A stretch of 64,000 nucleotides of DNA from Cyrtodaria siliqua (lineage: Eukaryota; Mollusca; Bivalvia; Adapedonta; Hiatellidae). Shown here one piece after another: positions 12,151 through 25,200 of the stretch. The DNA lies in the NCBI GenBank assembly GCA_037043455.1, contig JAWPHD010010198.1, positions 32,152 to 96,151 of the forward strand. The letters run 5' to 3'. Numbering within the stretch: the stretch's first letter is position 1; the number at the start of each line of letters is the position of its first letter. The notes beneath the pieces were generated by a model. The model saw only the letters and a program-made list of their open reading frames with translations, was not told the origin of the DNA and did no database searches. Made by a program: the position numbers and the translations under genes.

Positions 12151-13905
12151 CTTAAGCATATTATTAAAATACATGATATGGCCAGTCATCTTTTACAGTA
12201 TGAAGAGCTACAAATCATACAGATAAGGTAAACAAAATATATATACCATAAAACAATTGTCAAGTTGCTGTTTCCCTACTAACCCACGAAAAAGGGACCA
12301 AGCCAAATACTTTTAAAGACATTTTATATCATTAAATTATTATTTTTTGTCACTTTACGTCATTTTCAACACATGTAAGGTTATATATAGCCGATTTTTT
12401 TGTGGTGTAGGCAGATCTTATTGTAAAGGAAAATAAGAAGTTCGTTAATTGTGAAATTAACAATTGCGGGAACCGTTCATGTGTCCATGACGTAACATGT
12501 GTGAACAAAATACACAACTCGTTTTCAAGTGAACGATTTTCTTAAAAAAGGGAATTATTTCTTTAATTAATTATATATGTGTAATTCGGTTAAAAAGTCA
12601 ACACTTGATTTATACAATAATGAATATTCAAATGCTTAAGCTATTTGTAGTGAGAAAATATGATATGCCTATTGACCTGGCAAACAAGTAAAATATAGGC
12701 AAGAAAGCCTGAAAAGCCATCGTCTATAACGGTAAACACGTCAACGTATTTGTCAAACGTTTACATTACCTATCCCTCGATCTCTTTAAATCGTTTTACC
12801 TACTTGCTTATACTTAAAAGGTAACAGTTTGAGAGCTTTCAACTTTTCTTCTTTATTCTACAAATGGTTTTGCAAGTTATTTAAAAAACTTCAGTTTTTG
12901 TATTATTTATTTGTTGATAAATATTGATTTGTAAGTTATGCAGAAAAATAACGGGACACCAGGAAAATCAAGATTCTGTGTGACCCTATAAGAATTGTTT
13001 TTTTGTACTAATTGACTGATAATTGTTAAAAATATGTACCTGCACGTTATCTGACTGCCTAGCATTATTAGTACATGCGTTTTAAAGCATTTAAAACCAA
13101 ATGAAAGTAAACGTCAAAGTATCGTTTTAATTAGTATAGTAAAATAATAAGTATGTTATTTAACCGTATCTATCAATTAATAGGCGTTCGTAGATTAGAA
13201 ACGCTTCTAAAACAATAGGTAAAAACAATAGGCAAAAACAGTGGCAAAACTCGAACTGATCAAACATATGGCAGAACCATATACAAGTAGGTATAAAAGT
13301 CCCCGAAAATAAAAATAAAGCATTCACAGAACACAGTCAAGCATAAACACGCATTCAAAGCAAACAACAAATACAAGAAAAATAGAAACAAAGCATACGA
13401 CACCGCAAACATAGAAGAGATGACAAATAGGGCAGCGGTCGGTGGAAACAAGACCGCTGGGAGTTCATACCAAGTTCTAGGGTGCACCAAATCTCATGCT
13501 TATCATATTGCCATCCCAATAAAACAGGACAGTGTAAACAAATAAATTCACTCCAGGTTATCCTCTAGCAAACTAGGCAACTTTAATAGACAATATAAGT
13601 AAAGCACAAATATGGACATGTGTAGATGAAAAGGCACAGAAAGCCATAACACAAGTACACCGTCTTGGCAGAAGTCAGAGCTACAAGATAATAAACCATT
13701 AAAGACACAAGACAAGATTGAAGACAAACATTAAACATTACAATCCCTTCAGGATTTAGGCAGATGTCATCATAGAATCCAAAATAGGTCAGGTCATCGC
13801 AATGTCAAATAGGAACTGTAAACGGGTCAACCACTAAGCATGCAGTGGGTTGCAAAGTGATAGGGCCATAACACATTTAATAAAGATTTATAAAAGAGAT
13901 CAATG

Positions 13906-14154
13906 TAACAAAGCTAAAGGAAACAATTCCGTTAAAGGTAACAATTTTAACGCTAAAGGTAACAGCATCCGCTGAAGGTAACACTCACCTCTTCCGCTAA
14001 AGGTAACAAGGCTAACGCTAAAGATAACAACTTTTTTCAACATCTACAGTTTCAATGAAAATTGAGTAAACGGGTTATTTTTAGTGGTGTCAGCGCTGTT
14101 ACCTTTAGCGGTAGAGGTAAGTCTTACCTTTAGCGTTGTTACAATCACGACGAA
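13906..14154. mobile_element. MITE with iterated GCTAAAGGTAACA motif
   Basis: About 245 bp absent from copy B (the empty site is near 57068). The ends are near-inverted repeats (tgtaacaaagctaaagg on the left; cctttagcgttgttaca on the right). Variants of cgctaaaggtaaca occur five to six times inside the left half, and as inverted copies in the right half. Confidence 0.75.
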
Positions 14155-14201
14155 GGATCTCACGAAGTTTGTTAATCACGTCACCATAGAAGTCAGGCTG
14201 A

Positions 14202-14517
14202 TTTGAATGTTGAATGTTGTTTAGCGGCTCATCAACACACTGTAGGTTATTTAGAGCCGCCCCAGAGAGAGGGGAAGGATACATAGGAATCCGGGAACCG
14301 TGCCCTACTCTTATTATCGAATAGATTCCTACGGTTCTTTAACATGCTCGGAGGATAGACCGATACACGGGACCGCCCGGTTTACGTCCCAATCCGACAG
14401 ACGAGGCTAAGGGAACGTGTCTTGCCCAAGAACACACCGACGAAACTCAGTGGCACCACGGAGGATTGAACCCGGGGCCTCCGGTTATAAATCCGCCGCC
14501 ATACCGACTGCGCTAAT
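14202..14517 (-). mobile_element. tRNA-derived SINE with perfect target duplication
   Basis: Read on the minus strand the element starts ctattagcgcagtcggtatg (A box) with a B box gggttcaatcc about 50 nt on, then a core including gattgggacgtaaa, and ends near ctggggcggctctaaataac. It is flanked by perfect 11-bp direct repeats agtcaggctga at 14191-14201 and 14518-14528. Copy B lacks it. A second, diverged member lies at about 62590-63140. Confidence 0.9.
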
Positions 14518-14968
14518 AGTCAGGCTGAGATAGAACTAAAAGTTCTTAAAGTACTTTTATGTTTTAAATGCAAATCAGGTTAACGATAAAGCTGTTTCGA
14601 AGTTTATGGTAACGGTAGCCCTGGTGGGATAGATTTTAGTTAACAAAAGTTACGAATGTTAAAGTTCTGTTCTAGAAAAAATGAATAGGTTGAGAAACAT
14701 ATATTTAATAAGAAGTTGCTCAGGGAACATCTCTGTATTATTGGGATAATTAACTATGTCATTAGTAAGGATAATTAATAATGTCAGAATAGAAATTATC
14801 TCTCTTGTGATATATTTCACTTATTATTTCTCCATTTTCAATACAGAGATCATGATGTAAATCGAAAAAAGAAGCAAAACATATTAGCTGCGTTGACTCG
14901 AAGTAGAGTTCTGTATGAAATAATATTAACTACAGCAGAAAAGAAAGAGCCAACCATGGTATACATAC

Positions 14969-15084
14969 ATGGTTCACAGGTATCACACACTGCTGGTGCC
15001 GACCGAACGATGTTCATACACGTCTGGTTATACTTGCGAAAGTGGTCGTCGTCGGCAGGAATGTCGATAGGAAAACACGTCTTT
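14969..15084 (-). pseudogene. peroxidase copy A, exon 4
   Basis: 116 nt, intact frame: [17 protein letters not shown] through VCDTCEP. Good acceptor (acattaacag) and donor (gtatgt). It is the most 5' exon left in copy A; the homologous block ends about 560 nt further right. Confidence 0.9.
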
Positions 15085-15645
15085 CTGTTAATGTATGTAT
15101 GGTGTTAATGATGTGCAGACATTGTCAGTAGTACTAAATTTAAGCCATCCCGAAGATGGTATGCATATGACTGTGAATATGGAACCTTCCATGGCCAGCG
15201 GCGTATGACCCCAGTTTCTAACAAAATGTTTTGCCCTAATCGAGAAAACAATGGGCGGAATAACAAAATGGTGCTTAGTTGGGACCAGACATTATAGTAA
15301 CAGTCAAATTAAAAAGTAGACAACATATACTAAGGGTGATTAAACAATACTCAGAACCTGTAAAGGCTTTGATAGCGGAACCACCTATTCATAATTCAAG
15401 TAAGAAAACAAATGTATTTGAGAACGTAACACCGATATATAAATATCGGGCAACGAAATACAGCATTACATAAGCAATAACAGTACTTCAGATAATGTTG
15501 TTATTTATGTCAAGTCATGGCAAGTCTTCCAGGTTAGATGATAAAATGCCTAATCGTAAGAACCAATCAGATGGGGAGGGGCCAATTTCATCCAAAGAGA
15601 TTTTGACACTTTCCCGTCATTGATTTTCCAGCGTCTTTTTACTAT
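15085..15645. other. end of the duplicated block, copy A
   Basis: Similar to 57657-58405, including a dispersed repeat with phrases ccatcccgaagatgg and tagttgggacc also found at 19140-19290. Similarity between copies stops close to gattttccagcgtcttttt (about 15625-15645 here, 58390-58405 in copy B), inside what is intron 3 of the intact gene. This is the apparent duplication breakpoint. Confidence 0.7.
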
Positions 15646-15689
15646 TATCTGTTAATTAATAAAACGCGACGCGACGGACAAAGTGAGTC

Positions 15690-15990
15690 CTATATATAGA
15701 CATTCGAAGCGGGGATATAATTAATCCCAGAGTTGTCATAAGCTTCAGCACAATATTGTTTAACGTAATCTTTAACTGTAAGACAAGAAGTTAAACGTTT
15801 GGAGATGGTGCAGGCACTAGAATCCGAAATAAAGCGGCCTTTATAAGGCTGTTTATGTAATTTAGGAGTTGTCCCTGTTCTTGCCCGTGAATCACACGGG
15901 CGCAGTAAACTGAATAATTTAAAAAAAAAAACGTATCTCGATACACACCATTTAAGCTGGACTTCGTTCAACCTGTCGTCACATGACATT
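15690..15990 (-). mobile_element. Penelope-like RT fragment, N-terminal part
   Basis: The minus-strand frame carries GTTPKLHKQPYKGRFIS followed by a LTSCLT segment and NSGIN, the conserved N-terminal part of the same reverse-transcriptase family whose other pieces lie at 54292-54950 and 60040-60234. It is truncated and frame-disrupted. Confidence 0.7.
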
Positions 15991-16232
15991 TCAGTGTTTG
16001 TATAATAAATTTTAAAATAGAAAAAGAAAATACCCTAAACATTCCGACATTTGGATCTTGCAGAAACACATCTATTTTATCTATTAAATTAGAACTTCTA
16101 AATTGTAAATATAATGAGAAACAAACTCGTATGTACATGTAAAGTGGATAGATATGTAAGGAAAACATTTATCCAAATGTTGAAACGAAACTAACATTAA
16201 ATCTCTTTGTGTTTAAACTTTAAAAGGAAACT

Positions 16233-16293
16233 ATGGCACTAAAAAATATTTTTGTTTGTGCATCTCTTTTCTTTTGCCTGGAAAGCGGGTCAG
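16233..16293 (+). CDS. Ig-HECT exon 1: signal peptide
   Basis: Starts at the ATG at 16233 and encodes MALKNIFVCASLFFCLESGS, a short basic n-region, hydrophobic core and small polar c-region typical of a secretory signal. The donor is caggtaagt; the exon ends in phase 1. This ATG is the only one giving a signal peptide in frame with exon 2. Confidence 0.8.
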
Positions 16294-19200
16294 GTAAGTC
16301 AATGATTTTATTATTTCCTGGTTAATGTACTCCAAGTTGTTATCATATTTTCAAAATGTATTTTTCTTGTTAAAAGTTAGTTAGCATGCATTCACACAAT
16401 GTTTTTCAGATCATGCACACAAAATGTCATGCAAAATATGCACCCACAATGTCATGCAGAACATGCACATGCAGTGTCATGCAGAACATGCACGCACAAT
16501 GACATGCAGAACATCCACGCGCAATGTAATACAGAACATGCACACACACACTGACATGCAGAGCATGCACACACAATGACATGCTGAACATGTACACGCA
16601 ATGTAATGCAGAACATGCACACACAATGACAGGCAGAACATGCACACACAATGTCATGCAGAAAATTCACACACACTGTCATACAGAACATGCACACACA
16701 ATGGCATGCATAACATGCACACACGATGCCATACTGAACATACACACACGATATCATGCAGACACACACAGTGTCATGCAGAACATGCACACACGGAACG
16801 ATTATCATAAGTATGCATTTAGTACCGACCATTGTAGGTCGTTGGCCTTTGTCAATCGGGTGGTCGGAACACATCTTTGATTAAAGTGGTTTGCCACAAG
16901 AATGGAGCCTATTCTGAATTGCTCTTTTATCATTCTGAAATTGTATTGCAAAATAGAAGCGACCATGTATAAAGGTTTAATAAGCCGTATGTAACACCTT
17001 TCTAAACGTAACGGTTATCAAAACATGTGTAAGCAAATAAATACCTTAAACAAATTGAAGCTGTTTGATTGGATATATAAACTGAACTTTATATCGTGTT
17101 TATCTGTATGCGTGTATACATTGGCAAAGATTATTTGTATGTGACGTCGGCAAATAACGACTGTAACCATGAAGAAGAATGCAATACTTAACTATAAATT
17201 GATATACCGGTATGATTACGTTCTTGATTGTCGTAATATGAATATGTATATTCTTTATCTCTGGGGTTATATTTAATTGTATACACGTGTAATCATACAA
17301 TGGGAGAAACTTGTACATTTCACCAGTTAAAGGGACACACGGGTATCTTAATGTGGCATATGAGTAATCATTGATTATACTTATTAGAATATTTCAAAGC
17401 AAATGTGTGTTGCATATGACTATCTATTTATTATACTGCAACAATTATATGGTAGAATGACGCATAATCTTAAAAGTGTATTTAATTATCGAGATTCTAA
17501 TTTTATTTTGTTTTGCTTGACAATGATACAAATTTCAAGAGTGGCGTGTGGTCCTTTAATGCGGTTTAAGTTGCATACTTTCATATAGTAAATTACTGGT
17601 ACATACGAGTAGGATATCTTTATTTCAGAAATCTTTGCAACACCCAAAATAACAATTGGAATCTGCAAGGATTTCGTTAGAGGTGGAACGCTCGCAATTT
17701 GCTGTCGAACGGAACATCTTGCTGACACTGGCGTCATAGTAGAATATAAAGACGGAAATCGCACATCAACGTTCAGTAAAATTATTTGCGAAAATCGCAC
17801 CCAGTTCGACACAACCCGTGAAGACATCATGGACAACGAGTACGGCAATCTTACCCCTTTATACAACATCACGTGCCATTCCCAAGAAGATGTAACGGTG
17901 TACGCGATCCGAATGATTGCCCCGCAATATCGGAATTGTGTTAATGGAGATTGGGTTTGCTCGTCATATGCTGAAAGTGACAGATTTGCAATTTCCGAAG
18001 AGTCAGGTAAGTATTAATTGAGGCTGACATTGGCCAGACGAGCTTAAGCGGCATTGACTGCGTCCGTAGGTCGACTGTTTTTGTTCTTGTTTTGTTTTTT
18101 CACCAAACTTGTTGTTTTTTTCCAAAAACTTAAAACTTACAAATTAAACGACATGCTGATAATACCAATGAGGAAAATCATGTATGATATTAATTACTTC
18201 TTATATAAGATGACGAATACACAATGTGCACGTCATCCTAAGTTTATAAGTAAGAAGTGATTTACACACACATACAGACAGTTATTATTCCGGCAAATTA
18301 ATGAAATGGGGTTTTACGTCTTGTTCATACATCATATTAGGTTATATTGGGACAGCAACGTCTGAGGGAGATGAGAGGAAGGATACAGTTTTCCTCAGAC
18401 ATGCGTCCGTCAGGGAGCGATCCTGCGTGGGGGAACCTGCGTGGGGTAGAGGTTTATAGCTCTAAAGCTAAGGCCTCCATTGAGCTACATTCAGACAAAA
18501 ACTGCAGGCAATATACAAACACGTTATTCGCTTATCTTTTGTTTGCCATTGTGAAATTCCAAAGAAAAATATTCTATAAAAATGCTTTTTGTTTTATTTC
18601 AGCTGTCGACACATATATGGGTAGTGTTGATGCAAGTAATGGACTTAATGCTGAACTTAAATGGACATTTATAGATGTTTACCCGTACCTTAAAACAGTG
18701 ACGGTCAAAACGTCATCTGGAGTCACGTTATTGCAGTGGTTTAACAATGAGAAAAATATATCTCACTCAGATAGAGTAGAATCCATTGGAATAATAGAGC
18801 GTGGACAAATATGGCTCCGGTTGTCTAATGTGACACACTATGACGCAGGGACATATGTATGCGAGATAACGACAGGTTTAGCACGGCTGCCAACTGCACG
18901 TGACTCTCTGATTCTCGTTGTTCATGGTAAAGTCATACTTATGTTTAATATATAAAAAAAAGAGTATAATAATGGACCTTTGGTAACGGCCGAGCACGAC
19001 ACCAACGAAATATTGCAGTCTCGGTTTGATTGAGACTGTTCATGAGCGGTAGTGAAATATGCTAGCTACCGCTCACGCCCTCTAGCCCCGGGTTGAGCAG
19101 AACTCAATATTCATAAAATCAATAATACACAATTTTAACCATCCCGAAGATGGCATGCATACGGCGGTGGACATGGAGTTTATCGCTTCCCCATGTCGTA

Positions 19201-22200
19201 CGGCGTATGGTCCCAGTATCTAATAAAATTAAATGCCCCGAAGAGCGAAATAAACATAATGGAATTTAGTTGGGAGCAGCGGTTAGTTTACTTGTTGTAC
19301 ATGTGCGTATGGTAGTATGTTTCTATTGTTGAACTATTTAGGGCCTATGTTTTAGTAGTAAAGGCCTATGTTTTATTGATACGAGCATACTGTTTGACTA
19401 AATGATGAAACACTATAATAGTTTAAGTCAATAAAAGTATATCTATCTATCAACTAATTGTATTTTATTGTTTTACTACATGTAGTACGTGTCTTGTTAT
19501 TTACGTGATATGTATTTTTGGCTCTGTATTTTTTCCATTTAAATTAATCTTGTGACAAAGTACCTGTTTCATGCGAAATAAGCACAGTACATGATATTTT
19601 GGTAAAATGCGTTTAAACTTACACACTTACTAACTTAAGCATACATCAATTACTTAACCAGCCATACAAGCTGATCCCACATTATTCTCAGCAATGCGAT
19701 CGTTTTCTAGATTTTCCAACCAAGCCGTTGTTAATTCTTCGTGACGTCATAACAGAATCTGCCATAACTTCCGGTACAATATTCTGTGCTGCTAGCTCAC
19801 AGACATCCGGGTATCTTGAGTACCTGCCGACTGTAAACTACACGTGGAAATATCCGGACACTGGTGCTGGTTACATAGTAAATAACCCAACGTACGACAG
19901 CATCGTGGTAACGGAAGTCAACTGTAGCATGAAAAGTCTACCACCTATTGGTTGTGCTGCATATGAAGGCGGTGGCACTTCCGGCACATCACTAACGACC
20001 GAGACGGTTTGGATGAACCTTCTTCAACTGTGTAAGTGTTATATATGGAAAGAAATATAGTGGCTATTTGTAATAAATTTAGAAAAGAGGATCCCTTGGT
20101 AGAAACATACACAAACAAAAGAAAAAAATGGCGGACTATATATTTTATTTAGTCTGTTTATGAGAGGTAAAATAAGCCTTATAAGGTCCATCACCTCTTT
20201 CGCCCCTAGCACTGGCTTAAGCGATATTCTTCTTTAAAGTGGAGTTATAGCCACAACTGTTGGACTTAGTGATTGATAACTCTATACAGAACGACTGCAC
20301 ACATGTCTTACGTAAAATTAATATTACATTCAGCAAAAGTTAAATAAATAGCAAGTTTAGTTAAATTAATATTAAATGTATATTATATGCAAATAAGGAT
20401 TTAACTCGGCGTGCTTTGTTTAAGGTTCCATGGACAACAGGCACGTTAATCAATACACAACAAACAATGCAGCAAACGAAACGAGTTCAACAGCAGCAAC
20501 AGTACTTATTGTGGTATGGAACTTGATACTTGGTGAGCATCTTCTTTTGTTGTAGCTACTCCGGAAATCCATCGCGCACCAATTTGTCTTGCGTGCAGGT
20601 AAACGACATACCTGTAAAACTCACAGGTATCAACGTTTACCGAGCAAACGGATAACGACAATGAAATAATAAGCTTTCATTTAAAATAATTGTATCTTCC
20701 CATTTGGAGATCTCTTTAAAAAATAGTAACACGTGTACATTTAAAACATTATTCCTTCATGGAAGTATTTTACAAGATTTTATTGCATATTAACCTAGCT
20801 TGGTTAACTCTTGATGACCAGTATTCTCTTCAAACTACTGTTATATATACATATCATATTACTACTGTCATATAAACACTGAACGACTTTAATAACGCAA
20901 CAGGGAAATAAACTAAGATAACTGACATCTTTCAATATAAATTAAATTTTAATTGCATCTATTCTATTTAACCATATCTATAGTTGAATTGCTGAAAGAT
21001 TCATTCAAATTGATCAACATTAAACTTGTTAAATTCAAAATATAACAGTACTACCCCCAAAAGCAAAAGTCACAATATCCACCATTAGCTGACATCTCCT
21101 ACGCATATTCGGATATACCGGGTATTAGTTTTGTGACTTTTGCATTTGGGGGTCGTACTGTTATGCTCTGAATTTAACAAGTTTATTGTTGATAAATTTG
21201 AATGACATTTTCAGCAAATCAACTGTAGATATTGTTAAATAGAATAGATGAAATTAAAATTTAATTTCTTTTGAAATATGTCACTTATCTTAATTGATTT
21301 TTAAAGTCGTTCAGTGTACATATCATATTGTTTGCGTGGTAATAATTGACAACAAGCTATATATTTAACAAAAATCCGATGAAGTGGATACCTTTGTGTA
21401 TACTCATTACGTGGTCCCGCCTTAATTCCATTAAGCGATGGGAACGCTTATATTAGTAGGATTTTATAACGGGTATTTCGACAATAAAACACGTTTAAAC
21501 ACATCTTTTGCTTAAAACTTACCTATTAAATGTTTTAATTTTACAATATGCAAACTTTTTAGGCTGAAATTAAGATTTTATTTTATACTCCAGTCAACCC
21601 CGGTTTCGCTTCTTGGAGAAGGGGTTGGATGGGGTATGAACATTAATACTCGGACCACGTAATGAATGCATTTTGTATTTTATATATACACATTTTATAT
21701 CATGCATAAACTAATTACTTTGTTTTCTATTTTACAGTGTCCTTCATGATGCTGTGCATAATAATCGTATACCGGTAAGATCAGTCATGAATTGTTTGCC
21801 ATTATTGGCGTGCATATTTTTTAAGGACTATTTAAAGAACATCTTTGAAAAAGAAGAAGAATTTGTGTCCTTTATATCAGAAAAGTTTGATGCAGTTTTA
21901 ATCAAAGATTTTTGTTTTGTTTTGTATTTGAAATAAATCCATAGAATAATACATTTATCCAACGAAAGCAGACGAGACATCATTTCTAAACAAAATAAGC
22001 CATGTTATCACATCATTCAAATCTCGAAGTACACCAACTTGTTAAAAACAGATTTTCTTTATATGCCATGTGCTATAAATCTCCAGGGCAATTTTTCCAC
22101 TGACCGTTCCAAGGCGGTACCCCTATTGTCAACCCCTTTATGTTTAAGGTGTCGCATATGTCCTTGTATTTGTTGTTTCTTGTGAACGTATGTTTTGGTT

Positions 22201-25200
22201 GATTGTGACTATTGCTTGGGGCGCTTGTTTCAGCCAAAGTTTTTTTGGACTTTTAAGATAAAATTAATCTACTACATAAATAAGTTGTATATCAGTGAAA
22301 CAGACATTTTTAGTGGTAAATTAAACTACCTTACTTTTCAAAATCGGTTGAGAAATAAAAATTTCATGTGCGAAAGTTGTTTTAAAGGGTAATTTTCAAA
22401 ATGCAAAATTCTGCTGCATGAAAAATTAAAAAAAAATGTTTTTTAGATTTTTTATTCAAAATTGTTGGATATTAGTAAATTAAGACACCCCACTGAAAGT
22501 TTTATAGCAAACAATGACATATAGTATTACTGAAATTATTTGACATTTCTTAATTTTCTGCTGTCCTACCAACAAGGAATTTACATAGGAAAAGCCCCAT
22601 AAAAAAATCATTTTGGCTGTAAAATATTTATTTCTCAACCGATTTTCAAAAGTAAAGTAGTTTTATTTACCACTAAAAATGCCAGTTCTAATGATATATA
22701 ACTGATGTACGTATTATTTAAGTTGCTTGAGTAACTGCAGAAAACCCTTTGGCTGAAACAAACAATAGTACAGTTCCTGTTCGACTTTTATAACTGCCTT
22801 TACTATGGTAGATATATTATATATATGTGCTCTCTTTCCTTGATCTCATTCACTCCTTCACTCTGTTATTTCGTCCACACTCGCATACACTCTCAACACT
22901 CACGTACACACTCAACACTCATTTTCATAATCATACTGTTCAAAGTGTACTTTTGTCCATACCAGTATATACAACCATCGATTTCTTAGGCCCTATTTTA
23001 TAATTGTTGTCCAAACCTGTTAGATATGAGTTTAAATTCCGGATGTTCTTGATTTTTGGCTTGAACTTATAAGGACGATGTGCACAGTGTTTGTTAAGCC
23101 GGCTTTTAAAGTTATGGGTGCATCGATGACTGTATTATGGAGTTAGTTTCAAGATTCTGAGACTGTATGTTAATGTTATCAAGTTGTAATTTTCATTTTA
23201 GTGTGTATTTTAAATAGTGTTGGCGTCAATTAACTCTTACTGAAGAATCAAATACACTACTGTACATTTTCATAATTGCAGACGAAGACGCGGCCTTCCA
23301 TTTTGTTGTTGTACCTGTCGCAATCCGTTTTCATCGGCGTTACTATGGTGGCGTCGCCGTCGAGCGAGTTAGTATTTTTCTAATTTATGTAAAAATAAAA
23401 CTTCAGACCATGTTTGTTCGGCATTCAAAACTCATTTTCAAATGTGGTCTGCTGAAGTCCAAAACTTGCATACAGTCTAACCTGTTTTAAGACATCACTT
23501 AAATGGAATTGTTATCATGCGATCTCTTAATACATGTGGTTTTAATTTTGAAAAAAAAACACAATGCTCATGAGAACTGCAACGTTGGTCTCTTAAAGTA
23601 AGTGGTCTCTCAATAGAGCAGTTCTACATATACTAAACCAAATTGCTAAGAATCAACCTAAAAATATGTCAATAATATTCTCATTGTTTTATGTATTTTG
23701 TGATCGATTAGAGATACGGTTAAACTGCAAAATAATGAGTGTAAATCGTCTACTCTGATTGCATGAACATATTTTAAAACTTTTAAGTCAATATGTTTTC
23801 TTAGAAATAAGTTATAACACTTATACAACTGGGTATATAGGATTTTATTAAGTACTTCGAATTAGTGAAGCTTTCGATGTTCCTAATTCTAAAATATGCC
23901 AGTTAAAATTATTTTGACATCATGTTTTACTAGCATTACCACTACAAATGTGTTTGCAAAAGAAATTTTCGAAATATTTAATGTTAACGCTGAATTACAG
24001 TTACTTGAATTTCAAACAATATTCAATTTAAAGGGAGGTAATTTAAGATTATCCATATTTCATTTTTTTATAGACGGAGAATCTGCAATGAAGGGGTCAA
24101 CTTTTTATGCTTTTTTCTATTATTTCATACCAATTTTAAGAATTTTATATCTTTAAGCGATCTTTGACTTACGTTATGTGTTTTATCAGCACATTTCATG
24201 TTTTCATATAAAGGGAGGGTAACTCTCAAAAGATGTAACAATTTAAACAAAAAATAAATGTTTTACAAACTATGAGTCAAAACAAAATACTTATAATATA
24301 TCTTTTCTAAAATATATTTAAAATAAGACAGTTAGTTAAGATACAAAAGTTGATACTTAGCAATTTTGTTCGGTGTATATATTTTATAGCGGACTATTTT
24401 ATTTCATAGTTTTTAAATGGAAAGTTAGCATTTATTTTCGTCTGCATTTAAAAAAAAACACTTTAGAACTATTTAATGATTTATCGGTGACGAAGACAAC
24501 AATTTTTATACATATTGAAACTATTTAACCCTAATAATATATTAACATTCAGGCTCACAAAAATACTAATTTGATCATTACCAGATGAGCCAGCAAATGA
24601 GATTGATAACAACGGTGGCCATTACGTTGACGAATTTGAAGGACCACCTGCTGACGCTGGCATGCATCTAGGTAATATTTGACATCAAAATTTCAATAAA
24701 TAGTATAATATTATAGAGACGAACTTTTTCATTTCTTTGCCAAATTCACTGAACTGAATTACTTTTATGTTTCAAGAGTTTGCCTTAAAGTCTAGAAGGC
24801 ACTATGCATGTGTTAATCTTTCCAGAAAGTCTGAAAGTCTGTGTTTCATGTTATATTAATTTTAGGTTGACACAAATACATGCATATACTTCATAATAGG
24901 CCGATACATGGGTATTGGGTAAGCATTTCCCACTTGTCTAAATTTCAAAAGCAGGTATAAAAGTTGCACAGGAAATTTAGGATGGCATTAGGGTAAGAGT
25001 GAGGTTTGGTGCACTCTAGAACGTGGTTTGACAAGGACTACCACAACCTGACTTCTATCGTGACGTGATTTACAAACTTCGTAAGATCCTTGGTCATGAT
25101 CACTTTCATACTATCTTTGTTAAACTTGTTAACAGGTTTATCAACAGAGGTTATGACTCTATCATTTTGCAACGCACTGCATGCTTGGTGGTGGACCCAT

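Larger units (their letters stand above)
13260..14890 (-). mobile_element. Penelope-like element relic, 3' part
   Basis: Read on the minus strand, diverged C-terminal element coding sequence (about 14890-13800) leads into the dispersed tail repeat (about 13800-13290). It is interrupted by an element at 13906-14154 and a SINE at 14202-14517. Copy B has the same relic at 56440-57470 without those interruptions, so the relic is older than the duplication. Many stops; not coding. Confidence 0.7.
3803..15084 (-). pseudogene. heme peroxidase pseudogene (copy A, 5'-truncated)
   Basis: Seven exons equivalent to exons 4-10 of the intact peroxidase at 40932-61262 are present in the same order and strand: 14969-15084, 12049-12150, 11283-11381, 9256-9712, 8445-8683, 6046-6227 and 3803-3908. 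Splice sites are intact, but counterparts of exons 1-3 are absent because the duplicated segment ends near 15640. The largest exon has a 23-nt deletion (junction 9548/9549) giving an early stop, and a further 1-nt deletion near 9464 that returns to frame; the next exon has an 8-nt insertion near 8635-8642. It cannot encode a full peroxidase. A transcript of the 3' part remains possible. Confidence 0.92.

Noticed and set aside
16427..16880. Cys/His-rich frames of 76-140 residues on both strands
   Set aside because: Created by the 25-bp minisatellite in intron 1; open on both strands, with no domain.
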